Source: Brumimicrobium sp033722555 (GTDB taxonomy: Bacteria > Bacteroidota > Bacteroidia > Flavobacteriales_D > Crocinitomicaceae). Taken from it: DNA of 64,000 nt. The stretch covers positions 31,572 to 95,571 of the forward strand of contig JAWVYS010000005.1 of the NCBI GenBank assembly GCA_033722555.1, given 5' to 3'. Positions within the stretch are counted from its first letter, which is position 1; every line of letters begins with the position of its first letter. The notes under the pieces are model-generated. The model had not been told where the DNA came from. It made no database searches and saw nothing but the letters and a program-made list of their open reading frames with translations. This document shows, in pieces, positions 51,909 through 60,395 of this stretch. Made by a program: the position numbers and the translations under genes.

Positions 51909-52784
51909 TTATAATTGTCCGTCGGAATGGTATTTTCCTTCTTTGTAAACTTCAACTTTCAACAGAAGTCCGTCCTCATCGTAAACATAAAGTCTACCGT
52001 CGTATAATCTTCCGTTTTTGAATTCACCCTCCATCCAAAGTTCTTTGTCGTCGTTATACACTTTGTTGTAACCATTCGGTTTGAAATCGCTTCCTCCTTG
52101 GGGCTTCGGAGCTTGTTTGGTATTTCCTGTCGATGGAGTTTCAAGGTCCACAGGAGGATTTTTTCTTTCAATGGTTCCTGAAGTTGAAACAACCGTTCCG
52201 TCTGCACCGTAGGTGATTTCTTCTTTGATATCACCGTTTGGCCAGTATCTGGTTGCTTTTCCTGTTGGGACACCGTTTTGAGCGTTATAAACGAATTGAG
52301 GTTTTCCATTATCATGGTAATGCACGACTTTTCCTTCTTCCTTACCGGCGTCGTTATAAGAACTTTCGTAAACCTTTATACCGTTTTCATTGAATCTGGT
52401 CAATGAATCTACATAGCGCATTTTATTAAAGGTTCCCTGTTCTTTTACTTTTCCGTTTGGATGGTATTTAATAAAAGGGCCGTTTGGACGGTTATTAACG
52501 AATTCACCTTCAGTTCTTGGAGTTTCACCGTCTTTGTAATACATGATCCAGCGACCATTCTTACGATCGTCTTTGTAGGTGCCTTCAGAAATCTTACCCT
52601 CCATTGGGTAACCTTTTTCGGGCTCATCCTTCCCAAAGAAAATCCACTTTCCCTGCTTTTGACCTTTTTCGTCCTTCTGATTAAGTTTCGGCTCGTCCTG
52701 TTTTTCATCAGGAACGATGGTCTCCCCAAAACTGTAACATGCTAATCCAAAGATTGCTGTTAATGTCCAAAGTAAATTTTTCAT
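51909..52784 (-). CDS. Exported MORN/YwqK-type repeat protein
   Basis: 291 residues from the preferred start at 52784 (MKNLLWTLTAIFGLACYSFGE, a signal peptide); an ATG at 52820 adds 12 residues before it. The mature protein carries about nine YwqK/MORN_2 repeats (GKWIFFGKDEPEKGYPMEGKI; GRWIMYYKDGETPRTEGEF; GPFIKYHPNGKVKEQGTF), interrupted by a Pro/Gly-rich linker (NPPVDLETPSTGNTKQAPKPQGGS). It is related to the larger protein at 28858-30567. Function unknown; the antitoxin name used for the family has no local support. A good terminator follows. Confidence 0.83.
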   Translation of the reverse strand: MKNLLWTLTAIFGLACYSFGETIVPDEKQDEPKLNQKDEKGQKQGKWIFFGKDEPEKGYPMEGKISEGTYKDDRKNGRWIMYYKDGETPRTEGEFVNNRPNGPFIKYHPNGKVKEQGTFNKMRYVDSLTRFNENGIKVYESSYNDAGKEEGKVVHYHDNGKPQFVYNAQNGVPTGKATRYWPNGDIKEEITYGADGTVVSTSGTIERKNPPVDLETPSTGNTKQAPKPQGGSDFKPNGYNKVYNDDKELWMEGEFKNGRLYDGRLYVYDEDGLLLKVEVYKEGKYHSDGQL

Positions 52785-52914
52785 ATGCAAAAAATTAAAA
52801 TTTCTCAATAGCGCAAACACAATATATGCAAAGTTTCGTTAAAAGCCATCACCTGACCTAATTTTTTAGACAAAACTATCAATGTTATAGACGAATGCCT
52901 TTTATTTGAGTTGC

Positions 52915-53865
52915 CTAAAATAATAATTTTGGATCAACTTTTTTTAACATTACATCTACTGTTTTGTTTAAATCATAACTCGGTGACCACTCCCAATCGT
53001 CTCTTGCGCACTGATCATCAATGGATTGTGGCCAGCTATCAGCTATGGCTTGTCGAAAGTCAGGTGCATATTCTATGCCAAAATCCGGAAGTCTTTTTTT
53101 AATTTCTTCGGCGAGTTCTTCAGGAGTGAAGCTTATGCCCGATAAATTATAAGAGGTTCGGATTTTTATGTCTTCCTCAGGAGCCTCCATCAGATTGAGG
53201 GTTGCACGGATTGCATCTTCCATGAACATCATAGGTAAAGCGGTATCTTTTTTAAGGAAGCAGGTGTAACGGTTGTATTCTTTAGCATGATAGAAAATAT
53301 CCACCGCATAATCGGTAGTTCCACCGCCGGGAAGTGAAGTATAAGAAATCAAACCCGGATAACGAATGCTTCGTACATCTACACCGTATTTTCGATGATA
53401 ATAAGCACACCACTGTTCGCCGGCCTGTTTAGATATTCCATAAATGGTTGTTGGCTCCATGATCGTATGTTGAGGAGTGTTTACGCGGGGGGTTGTTGGA
53501 CCAAATACTGCAATTGAACTCGGCCAGAATATTTTTTTGATGATTCCTTCTTTTGCCAGGTTGAGCACGTTAAAAAGTCCGTCCATATTAAGTTCCCAGG
53601 CAAAAGCGGGATTTTTTTCGGCGGTGGCAGACAATAGTGCCGCCAGTAAGTATATTTCCGTTACTTGTTCAGATCGAACCAATTGCTCTAATCCTTTTTT
53701 ATCTAACACATTTAGTGACCGGTAGTTGGATTCTTTAAGCGCTTTGGGACAGTCTTCTTTCACGTCTGAGGCTATCACAGCGTCTTTTCCGAATTTCTGC
53801 TCCATGCCTAAAACTAGTTCTGTTCCTATTTGTCCTGCAGCACCTATTACCAGAATTTTTTTCAT
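52915..53865 (-). CDS. L-threonine 3-dehydrogenase, SDR type
   Basis: 316 residues from MKKILVIGAAGQIGTELVLGME (53865; an ATG at 53874 adds three residues). Extended SDR with Tyr-x3-Lys in YGISKQAGEQW and the segments SIRYPGLISYTSLPGGGTTDYAVDIFYHA and YNLSGISFTPEELAEEI, which match the UDP-galactose-epimerase-like threonine dehydrogenases described from Flavobacterium. The reaction is L-threonine to 2-amino-3-oxobutyrate using NAD+, in threonine breakdown. No Kbl (glycine C-acetyltransferase) gene lies next to it, so the next step is coded elsewhere. Confidence 0.9.
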   Translation of the reverse strand: MKKILVIGAAGQIGTELVLGMEQKFGKDAVIASDVKEDCPKALKESNYRSLNVLDKKGLEQLVRSEQVTEIYLLAALLSATAEKNPAFAWELNMDGLFNVLNLAKEGIIKKIFWPSSIAVFGPTTPRVNTPQHTIMEPTTIYGISKQAGEQWCAYYHRKYGVDVRSIRYPGLISYTSLPGGGTTDYAVDIFYHAKEYNRYTCFLKKDTALPMMFMEDAIRATLNLMEAPEEDIKIRTSYNLSGISFTPEELAEEIKKRLPDFGIEYAPDFRQAIADSWPQSIDDQCARDDWEWSPSYDLNKTVDVMLKKVDPKLLF

Positions 53866-53874
53866 TTTATCCAT

Positions 53875-54183
53875 CTTTTTAAGTTAGCTTCTCTTCGATG
53901 CGAATATAAGGACTTGTCAGAATTAATCTTGAATTCGAATTTTTTTAATACGTCCATATTTTGTCATCAAGAACTGATTTAAATCAGGAAATGACCGAAT
54001 CTCTTTGCTGAATAATATGATAACCGCTATCAATTTTTTATATTTGTCTAAACAGATCTTTTTATGAGTAGTTTTTTTCATTTCACTAAGAGAACTAAAC
54101 GGCTTTTAAAGCGAAATCCGGAATGAGTCAGTATCATATTCGGTTAAAGTCAAATCATTCATAAATATTAAATTATATTCATT
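53875..54183. other. Divergent intergenic region upstream of hmgA
   Basis: 309 bp. It holds the promoters of the threonine dehydrogenase (minus) and the tyrosine catabolic genes (plus). TATATTTG (54039-54046) is an exact -7 box on the plus strand, 18 nt before a 20-codon basic frame at 54064-54126 and 137 nt before the hmgA ATG. The rest is AT-rich with no recognisable operator. Confidence 0.45.
54064..54126 (+). CDS. Possible 20-residue basic leader peptide
   Basis: ATG-initiated frame of 20 codons with the product MSSFFHFTKRTKRLLKRNPE, very basic (8 Lys/Arg/His in 20). It starts 18 nt after a TAnnTTTG box and ends 57 nt before hmgA. Too short to judge by composition; it may be chance. There are no Tyr codons to support attenuation by tyrosine, although it has three Phe. 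Confidence 0.2.
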   Translation: MSSFFHFTKRTKRLLKRNPE

Positions 54184-55344
54184 ATGCCATTTTATTATAA
54201 ACTTGGTAAAATTCCTCATAAGAGACACACAACCTTTAAAAAGGAGGACGGTGGTTATTATTATGAGCAACTCTTCGGAACGGAAGGGTTTAGCGGAATG
54301 GCCTCACTGATGTATCATGTACACAGACCTACAATGGTTAAGGAAATAGGTGAATCGAAAGACCTTGCTCCTAAAGCGGCCGTAAACAAGAACATCAAGA
54401 GTCAGATGCTGAACGGGTTCAACGTGAAGCCCGAAAAGGATTTCCTGGATAGCCGTAAAACGGTTCTTTTCAATAATGATCTCAATATTGTTCTTGCCGG
54501 TCCGCAAAATTCTCTAAAGGACTATTTTTACAAAAATGCCGATGCGGATGAAATGATATTCATTCATCGGGGTACCGGAGTTTTAAGAACCATGCTTGGA
54601 AACATTAAATTTGGTCCCGGTGATTATCTGGTGATTCCCCGGGGGATTATTTATCAGATTTCCTTTGATTCAGATGATAACAGACTGTTTATCGTTGAGT
54701 CTTTTTCTCCTTTGTACACGCCAAAGCGTTACAGAAATAAATTCGGTCAGTTGATGGAGCATTCTCCTTTCTGTGAAAGAGATCTGAGAGCGCCTGAAGA
54801 ACTTGAAACGCATGATCAGAAAGGAGAATTTTTAATTAAAATCCGTAAGGAGAATACTTTACATCAAATTACCTATGCCTCCCATCCTTTTGATGTAGTG
54901 GGCTGGGACGGATATAACTTCCCTTATGCGTTTAATATAAAGGATTTCGAACCTATTACGGGTCGAGTGCATCAGCCGCCACCCGTACATCAGACTTTCG
55001 AGGCGCATAACTTTGTTGTTTGTTCCTTTGTTCCAAGGCTATACGACTATCATCCAGAGGCGGTTCCAGCACCATACAATCACAGTAATATAGATTCTGA
55101 TGAGGTACTATATTATGTAGATGGTGATTTTATGTCCAGAAATCATGTAGACAAAGGTTTCATCTCCCTACATCCTGCCGGTATTCCCCATGGGCCTCAT
55201 CCGGGTGCAATGGAGCGCAGCATCGGAAAAAAAGAGACAGAAGAATTGGCGGTAATGGTGGATACTTTTAAACCTCTCCGCCTCACTCAGACAGCGCTGG
55301 ATATTTCAGATCCTGATTACGCGTACAGTTGGCTGGAAGATTAA
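54184..55344 (+). CDS. hmgA: Homogentisate 1,2-dioxygenase
   Basis: Opens the aromatic ring of homogentisate to maleylacetoacetate with Fe2+ and O2, in tyrosine and phenylalanine breakdown. 386 residues; cupin fold. Fe ligand segments of the family are visible: PAPYNHSNIDSDEVLYY (His and Glu) and GIPHGPHPG (His). The N-terminal MPFYYKLGKIPHKRHTTF and the mid-region GVLRTMLGNIKFGPGDYLVIPRGIIYQI are typical of the bacterial group. The next gene, HPPD, makes its substrate and starts 20 bp later, so they form one operon. Confidence 0.95.
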   Translation: MPFYYKLGKIPHKRHTTFKKEDGGYYYEQLFGTEGFSGMASLMYHVHRPTMVKEIGESKDLAPKAAVNKNIKSQMLNGFNVKPEKDFLDSRKTVLFNNDLNIVLAGPQNSLKDYFYKNADADEMIFIHRGTGVLRTMLGNIKFGPGDYLVIPRGIIYQISFDSDDNRLFIVESFSPLYTPKRYRNKFGQLMEHSPFCERDLRAPEELETHDQKGEFLIKIRKENTLHQITYASHPFDVVGWDGYNFPYAFNIKDFEPITGRVHQPPPVHQTFEAHNFVVCSFVPRLYDYHPEAVPAPYNHSNIDSDEVLYYVDGDFMSRNHVDKGFISLHPAGIPHGPHPGAMERSIGKKETEELAVMVDTFKPLRLTQTALDISDPDYAYSWLED

Positions 55345-55364
55345 TTACATTAAATAAGATTATT

Positions 55365-56525
55365 ATGAGTAGAGATTTAAAAAGTGTAGAATACGGTTTG
55401 GAAAAGATATTTGAGGGAGCACAAGATTTCCTTCCTTTATTGGGAACCGACTACGTCGAATTTTATGTGGGAAATGCAAAGCAAGCAGCTCATTTTTATA
55501 AAACAGCCTTCGGTTTTCAGTCGCATGCGTATGCCGGGCTTGAAACAGGGGTTCGCGACCGAGCCTCCTATGTACTTAAGCAGAATAAAATCCGCATTGT
55601 ACTGACTACGGCTCTCAACAGTGATTCTCCGATTGGTGAGCATGTGAAAAAACACGGAGACGGTGTTAAGGTTGTGGCTCTTTGGGTTGAAGATGCACGC
55701 AGCGCATGGGAGGAAACAACGAAGCGAGGTGCGAAGTCCTTCATGGAGCCTACGGTAGAGAAGGACGAACACGGTGAAGTCGTTCGATCAGGTATTTATA
55801 CCTACGGGGAAACGGTTCACGTTTTCGTTGAAAGAAAAAATTACAACGGACCTTTTTTACCCGGGTACAAAGAGTGGAAATCTGATTACAATCCAAAACC
55901 TACCGGTCTGAAATTCATAGATCACATGGTCGGTAATGTAGGCTGGAACGAGATGAATACCTGGGTAAAATGGTATGAGGACGTTATGGGATTTGTGAAC
56001 TTCTTATCCTTCGATGACAAACAGATACATACTGAATATTCAGCGTTGATGTCAAAAGTGATGTCTAACGGTAACGGAAGGATAAAATTTCCGATTAACG
56101 AGCCTGCAGAGGGTAAGAAAAGATCACAGATTGAAGAATACTTGGATTTTTATGAAGGACCGGGTGTTCAGCATATTGCAGTGGCCACCGATGACATCAT
56201 AAAAACTGTAGCCGATCTCAGAAGCCGGGGTATTGAATTTTTGTCGGTGCCCCCGCAAACATATTACGACATGATTCCTGCGCGTTTGGGAAAACACATG
56301 AAAGATATGAAAGAAGAAATTTCTGAACTGCAAAAATTAGGAATCATGGTGGATGCCGACGAAGAAGGGTATTTACTGCAGATATTCACCAAACCTGTTG
56401 AAGACAGACCAACCCTGTTTTTTGAGATTATTCAACGCATGGGTGCTCGCGGATTCGGGGCAGGTAATTTCAAAGCTCTTTTTGAGTCTATTGAAAGAGA
56501 ACAAGCCTCTAGAGGTACTCTCTGA
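55365..56525 (+). CDS. hpd: 4-hydroxyphenylpyruvate dioxygenase
   Basis: Converts 4-hydroxyphenylpyruvate to homogentisate with Fe2+, O2 and decarboxylation. The start at 55365 (MSRDLKSVEYGLEKIFEGAQDFLPL) is preferred over an upstream in-frame ATG that lies within hmgA. Two vicinal-oxygen-chelate halves. The iron ligands are His in FIDHMVGNV, His in GPGVQHIAVAT and Glu in LFFEIIQRMGARGFG; the C-terminal gating helix GAGNFKALFESIEREQ is present. 386 aa. Operon with hmgA; a strong terminator follows at 56544-56584. The remaining steps (fumarylacetoacetase, transaminase) are not in the window. Confidence 0.96.
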   Translation: MSRDLKSVEYGLEKIFEGAQDFLPLLGTDYVEFYVGNAKQAAHFYKTAFGFQSHAYAGLETGVRDRASYVLKQNKIRIVLTTALNSDSPIGEHVKKHGDGVKVVALWVEDARSAWEETTKRGAKSFMEPTVEKDEHGEVVRSGIYTYGETVHVFVERKNYNGPFLPGYKEWKSDYNPKPTGLKFIDHMVGNVGWNEMNTWVKWYEDVMGFVNFLSFDDKQIHTEYSALMSKVMSNGNGRIKFPINEPAEGKKRSQIEEYLDFYEGPGVQHIAVATDDIIKTVADLRSRGIEFLSVPPQTYYDMIPARLGKHMKDMKEEISELQKLGIMVDADEEGYLLQIFTKPVEDRPTLFFEIIQRMGARGFGAGNFKALFESIEREQASRGTL

Positions 56526-56543
56526 TTGAAAATTATTTAAAAG

Positions 56544-56584
56544 AAGGATCGATTCTATGGTTAACTGGAATTGATCCTTTTTTT
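56544..56584 (+). terminator. Rho-independent terminator of hmgA-hpd
   Basis: AAGGATCGATTC (56544-56555) pairs with GAATTGATCCTT (56568-56579), 12 bp with one G-U, a 12-nt loop, and a run of T from 56578. Confidence 0.85.
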
Positions 56585-56623
56585 ATTTGTATTAACTTTA
56601 TTAGCAATTTTAAAAAACTAGAT

Positions 56624-57376
56624 ATGTCTGAATATAGCACGCACGGAGAAATCGTTCACAGAATAGGTGAACTGAGTGATAAACTTTCAAGAGGTAGCCT
56701 TTCTGAAGAAGAGCTTCTTGAGTTCGAAGGATTGTCTCGTGATCTCTATGAACGCGTTGTTATTCTTAATTATAAAGCGAAGGAGAGTAAGGTTTACACC
56801 CGAAAGAATGGCGAAGTTGATCACAAGGAACAGGAGGCGAAAAAACCGGAAGAGAAGGAAGATAAAAAAGAAGCACTGAAGAAAACACGTGAAAGTGAGT
56901 CTTTTTCCGGAGAGATTGCTTTTGATTTTTCAACTCCTCAGACTGAAATGAGTTCTATGAAGGCCGCTCCGGTAGATGCTTTAAAAACCACCACGCTCGA
57001 CGAAGAAAAGGAGAAGGTAAGCTCGAAGACGGAAGTGAGTTCGGATAAAAATGAGACCGAAACAACCGACAGAGAGTCTTTTATCGACAGATTTAAACGG
57101 ACAGAGGATAATTCGCTCATGAATAAACTGGCAGCTAAAAAAATAGAATCTTTGAAGGGTGCAATCGGCTTGAATGATAAGATGCAGTTCATTTCTGAAC
57201 TGTTTAATAAAGACGCTGATTTATTCAATAAAACGATTGATTCTCTGGACAATCAGGAAAGTCATGAAGCCGCGATTCGGCAGTTAAGTAAAATTGCCGT
57301 TGAACAAAATTGGGATTCAGATAGTTCTATAGTAGAGGACTTTGTTAAATTAATTGATAGAAGATATGCTAAGTAG
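56624..57376 (+). CDS. Conserved Bacteroidota protein, unknown function
   Basis: 250 residues, soluble. The N-terminal ~60 residues are helical (VHRIGELSDKLSRGSLSEEELLEFEGLSRDLYERVVIL). A charged, low-complexity middle follows (~70-160, rich in Lys/Glu/Ser/Thr). The C-terminal ~90 residues are conserved-looking (LKGAIGLNDKMQFISELFNKDADLFNKTIDSL). I have seen the IGLNDK-FISELF segment only in Bacteroidota hypothetical proteins. No enzymatic motif. The stop overlaps the start of the M28 peptidase, suggesting cotranscription. Confidence 0.78.
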   Translation: MSEYSTHGEIVHRIGELSDKLSRGSLSEEELLEFEGLSRDLYERVVILNYKAKESKVYTRKNGEVDHKEQEAKKPEEKEDKKEALKKTRESESFSGEIAFDFSTPQTEMSSMKAAPVDALKTTTLDEEKEKVSSKTEVSSDKNETETTDRESFIDRFKRTEDNSLMNKLAAKKIESLKGAIGLNDKMQFISELFNKDADLFNKTIDSLDNQESHEAAIRQLSKIAVEQNWDSDSSIVEDFVKLIDRRYAK

Positions 57377-58643
57377 ATATGTATTAGTAGTATTTATTGG
57401 ATTTTTTTATCTTGGATTAAACGCCCAGACGGAAAAAGCTAAAGAAGTTACAGCTGTGTTATGCAGTGATTCTCTATTCGGGAGAGGTTATGTAAACAAC
57501 GGTGTAAACAAAGCAGCCGCTTACCTCATATCCGAATTCGAGCAATCGGGATTAAAGCCTTTTTTCGGAGACGAATATTTTCAGACCTTTGATTTTAATG
57601 TCAATACGTTTCCGGGAAAAATGAAGGTGATGATCAACGAGAAGGAATTAGAACCCGGTAAGGATTTCGTAGTTGATCATAATTCAGGAGGATTTACGGG
57701 AGAGTTAAATTTCACCTACATTGATACGACCTATCTGAAGGAGCCATCTGTTAAAACAACGGTCATGGCAGATATCGGTACAGGGGCTGCAAATGCTGTG
57801 TTCGTCGATACCCGGGGAGCAACCGTTTCTCAGGAAGCAGAACTGGCATATAATCTCAGAGAACTGGCCAAACTGGTACCGGTGGTTATGACCACTGGAC
57901 AAAAGTTCATCTGGGGAGTAGGAAGAAAACAGTTGAACAATCCGGTAGTTTTTATCAAGGAAGGGGTTATAAAAGATGAGAAGGAAATGAATGTGGAGCT
58001 CGATATTGAGGCACTTTACGTAACGAATTTCGAATGCATGAACGTGGCAGGTCATATACCTTCCAAAAAGAATCCTGAGGCAAAGACCATTGTATTTACT
58101 GCTCATTATGATCACCTGGGCGGTATGGGGAACGAGACCTATTTCCCTGGAGCCAACGATAATGCAAGTGGAACGGCGATGCTTATTTCCCTGGCTGATT
58201 ACTTTCGTGAAAACCCCATAGAGGATTATCACCTCGTTTTTGTTGCATTTGCCGGTGAGGAGGCCGGATTGGTGGGATCAAAACATTTTGTCGGAATTAA
58301 TTCACTTCCTCCAAGAAACATAGAATTTCTGATCAATCTGGATATTATGGGAAGCGGGGAAGAAGGAATTACTGCGGTGAATGGCTTGATTCACAAAAAG
58401 AAATTTAAAATGTTGAAAAAGATCAATAAAAAAGGCGATTACCTTCCTCAGATTAAAGCCAGAGGAGAAACCGCAAACAGCGATCATTATCCTTTTCATC
58501 AAAAAGATGTACCCTGTTTCTTCATTTACACCATGGGACCCAATAAAAATTACCACGATATTTATGACAAACAGGAAGAGTTAAGCTTTGCTGCTTATGA
58601 TGAGATCGTTCACCTGATCGCTGATTTCGTCGAAAAGCTTTAA
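57366..58643 (+). CDS. Exported M28-family metallopeptidase
   Basis: 425 residues from MLSRYVLVVFIGFFYLGLNAQ (57366), a signal peptide; an upstream ATG at 57354 is possible. A PA-like insert lies about 100-220. The M28 zinc centre is complete: TAHYDHLGG (His, Asp), GANDNASGTAM (bridging Asp), AFAGEEAGLVGS (catalytic Glu pair), NLDIMG (Asp) and NSDHYPFHQ (His). It probably acts as an aminopeptidase in the periplasm or on the surface. Its start overlaps the stop of the preceding gene by 11 nt and its end overlaps the convergent MDR gene by 4 nt. Confidence 0.93.
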   Translation: MLSRYVLVVFIGFFYLGLNAQTEKAKEVTAVLCSDSLFGRGYVNNGVNKAAAYLISEFEQSGLKPFFGDEYFQTFDFNVNTFPGKMKVMINEKELEPGKDFVVDHNSGGFTGELNFTYIDTTYLKEPSVKTTVMADIGTGAANAVFVDTRGATVSQEAELAYNLRELAKLVPVVMTTGQKFIWGVGRKQLNNPVVFIKEGVIKDEKEMNVELDIEALYVTNFECMNVAGHIPSKKNPEAKTIVFTAHYDHLGGMGNETYFPGANDNASGTAMLISLADYFRENPIEDYHLVFVAFAGEEAGLVGSKHFVGINSLPPRNIEFLINLDIMGSGEEGITAVNGLIHKKKFKMLKKINKKGDYLPQIKARGETANSDHYPFHQKDVPCFFIYTMGPNKNYHDIYDKQEELSFAAYDEIVHLIADFVEKL

Positions 58644-59671
58644 TCTTTCCAGTGTACGACAATTTTACCCGTTGACTTTCCTGATTCAAGGAAAGCGTGT
58701 GCGTCGCTGATTTTATCAGCAGGGTATTCAGCCCCCACCTGAGGATTAAGATCTCCTTTCAACGCGAGTTTCACAACTTCCTCCAGACAGTATTGCAGGG
58801 TGCGCGGTTTATAATCCGCTATTTTCAGCATATTGATTCCAATGATGCTTTTCGAACGCATCATGAGTGTTATTGGAATAATGATCCCCATTTTTCGTAC
58901 AAAATTAAGGGTGGAAAGAATGCCCCATTTTTTGTCAGATCTTTCGCTTCCGCCAAATAAAACAATGGTACCTCCGTTTCCGAGAAGGCGCCAGTCTTTT
59001 TTAAATGTGGAACCAGCTACCGGATTGAAAGAAACATCCAGGCGCTCTTTGCCGAGTAACCGTTTAAGTTCTGCGGTATAATCCTGTTTATTGTAATTAA
59101 TTATATGATCTACACCTTGATCCTTCAGGTAATCCGTCTTTTTATCACTCCCTGTTTTGGCATATAATACAGCACCTTTTTTTCTGAGTAACTGAATGAG
59201 AGCCGTTCCAACTCCCCCGGCAGCGGAATGAATAAGCACATGATCCCCTTGCTGCACTGTGGTGGCCACATGACTCATGAAAAAAGCAGTAACGTACTGT
59301 GTTGCAAGACACAATGCTTTTCCCCCGTCATAATCTCCAATTTCAACAGCCGCGTAATATTTGGTATTCACGTGTTTGCTATAGCCTCCGAATCGTGTAA
59401 ATGCAACTACACGTTTATTCAGGTATTGCAAAGGCACTTCCTTTCCTATTTCCGAAACCCTCCCTACGACTTCATAACCGATGACCGCCGGTAATGGGGG
59501 AGCCTCGCGGTAAAGGCCGTTACGTGCCATGACATCCGCATAATTGAGTCCGAAGCTTTCAACCTCTATCCGAATCTCGTCCTGTTGCAGATCCTCAAGT
59601 TCTATTTCAGAGTGTGAAAAAGCTTCTTTAGGATCACCGTGTTTTACAAGTTTTATGGCTGTTGTTTTCAT
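58640..59671 (-). CDS. Zinc-independent MDR-family NADPH:quinone/enone reductase
   Basis: 343 residues of the medium-chain dehydrogenase fold, quinone-reductase/VAT-1-like branch. The N-terminal GroES-like part holds FGLNYADVMARNGLYREAPPLPAVIGYEVVG. The nucleotide-binding part has HSAAGGVGTALIQLLRKKGAVLYAKTGSDKK. The structural zinc cysteines of alcohol dehydrogenases are absent. Likely reduces quinones or enones with NADPH in the cytoplasm; substrate unknown. It lies downstream of rsmI on the same strand with a 42-bp gap. Confidence 0.9.
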   Translation of the reverse strand: MKTTAIKLVKHGDPKEAFSHSEIELEDLQQDEIRIEVESFGLNYADVMARNGLYREAPPLPAVIGYEVVGRVSEIGKEVPLQYLNKRVVAFTRFGGYSKHVNTKYYAAVEIGDYDGGKALCLATQYVTAFFMSHVATTVQQGDHVLIHSAAGGVGTALIQLLRKKGAVLYAKTGSDKKTDYLKDQGVDHIINYNKQDYTAELKRLLGKERLDVSFNPVAGSTFKKDWRLLGNGGTIVLFGGSERSDKKWGILSTLNFVRKMGIIIPITLMMRSKSIIGINMLKIADYKPRTLQYCLEEVVKLALKGDLNPQVGAEYPADKISDAHAFLESGKSTGKIVVHWKD

Positions 59672-59713
59672 AATGTATTCATTCCTGCTTCATCCGGAAA
59701 GACCGGACAATAG

Positions 59714-60385
59714 TTATTTTTTTGCACCGATCAACAATACGATTTCTCCCTTTGGCGGATTTTTTTCAAAGTGACTGAGTACTTCTACTGCCGCACCGCG
59801 ACGGAATTCCTCGTGTATTTTTGAAATTTCCCGGGCTACACAGACTTCCCTGTCATCACCTAAAAATTCGACGATTTCACGAAGTGCCTTTACCAGTCGA
59901 TGAGGAGATTCATACAGGATAATTGTTCGTTCTTCTTCGGCAAGATTTTTCCATTTCGTCTGACGTCCTTTTTTATGCGGAAGAAATCCCTCAAATACGA
60001 ATCTGTCGGAAGGAAATCCGCTACCGACAAGTGCCGGAATGATAGCTGAAGGCCCCGGAAGAGCAACTACCGGTATATCATTTTCCAGACAAGCGCGAAT
60101 GAGTAAAAACCCGGGGTCAGAAATAGACGGTGTTCCTGCATCAGAAACAATTGCCGCACTATGCGCATGTTTTATTTTATCGACTACGGAAGAAAGCGTT
60201 TTATGTTCGTTATGGATATGATGGGCAATTAGCGGTTTGCTGATTTCGTATTTATCGAGCAATTTTTTCGTAGTCCTGGTGTCTTCGGCCAGAATAAAAT
60301 CCACCTCGCCGAGAATTCGGACTGCTCTTAGCGTAATATCCTCTAGATTTCCGATAGGTGTGGGAACCACATACAAAGTGCTCAT
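59714..60385 (-). CDS. rsmI: 16S rRNA 2'-O-methyltransferase RsmI
   Basis: Methylates the ribose of C1402 in 16S rRNA with SAM. The N-terminus LYVVPTPIGNLEDITLRAVRIL and FILAEDTRTTKKLLDKY are diagnostic, as are SDAGTPSISDPG and GPSAIIPALVGSGFPSDRFVFEGFLP. 223 aa, on the short side because the C-terminal helical extension of some relatives is absent; it ends right after IVLLIGAKK. It starts 10 bp after the RDD gene on the same strand. Confidence 0.95.
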   Translation of the reverse strand: MSTLYVVPTPIGNLEDITLRAVRILGEVDFILAEDTRTTKKLLDKYEISKPLIAHHIHNEHKTLSSVVDKIKHAHSAAIVSDAGTPSISDPGFLLIRACLENDIPVVALPGPSAIIPALVGSGFPSDRFVFEGFLPHKKGRQTKWKNLAEEERTIILYESPHRLVKALREIVEFLGDDREVCVAREISKIHEEFRRGAAVEVLSHFEKNPPKGEIVLLIGAKK

Positions 60386-60395
60386 AAAAAAGGGA

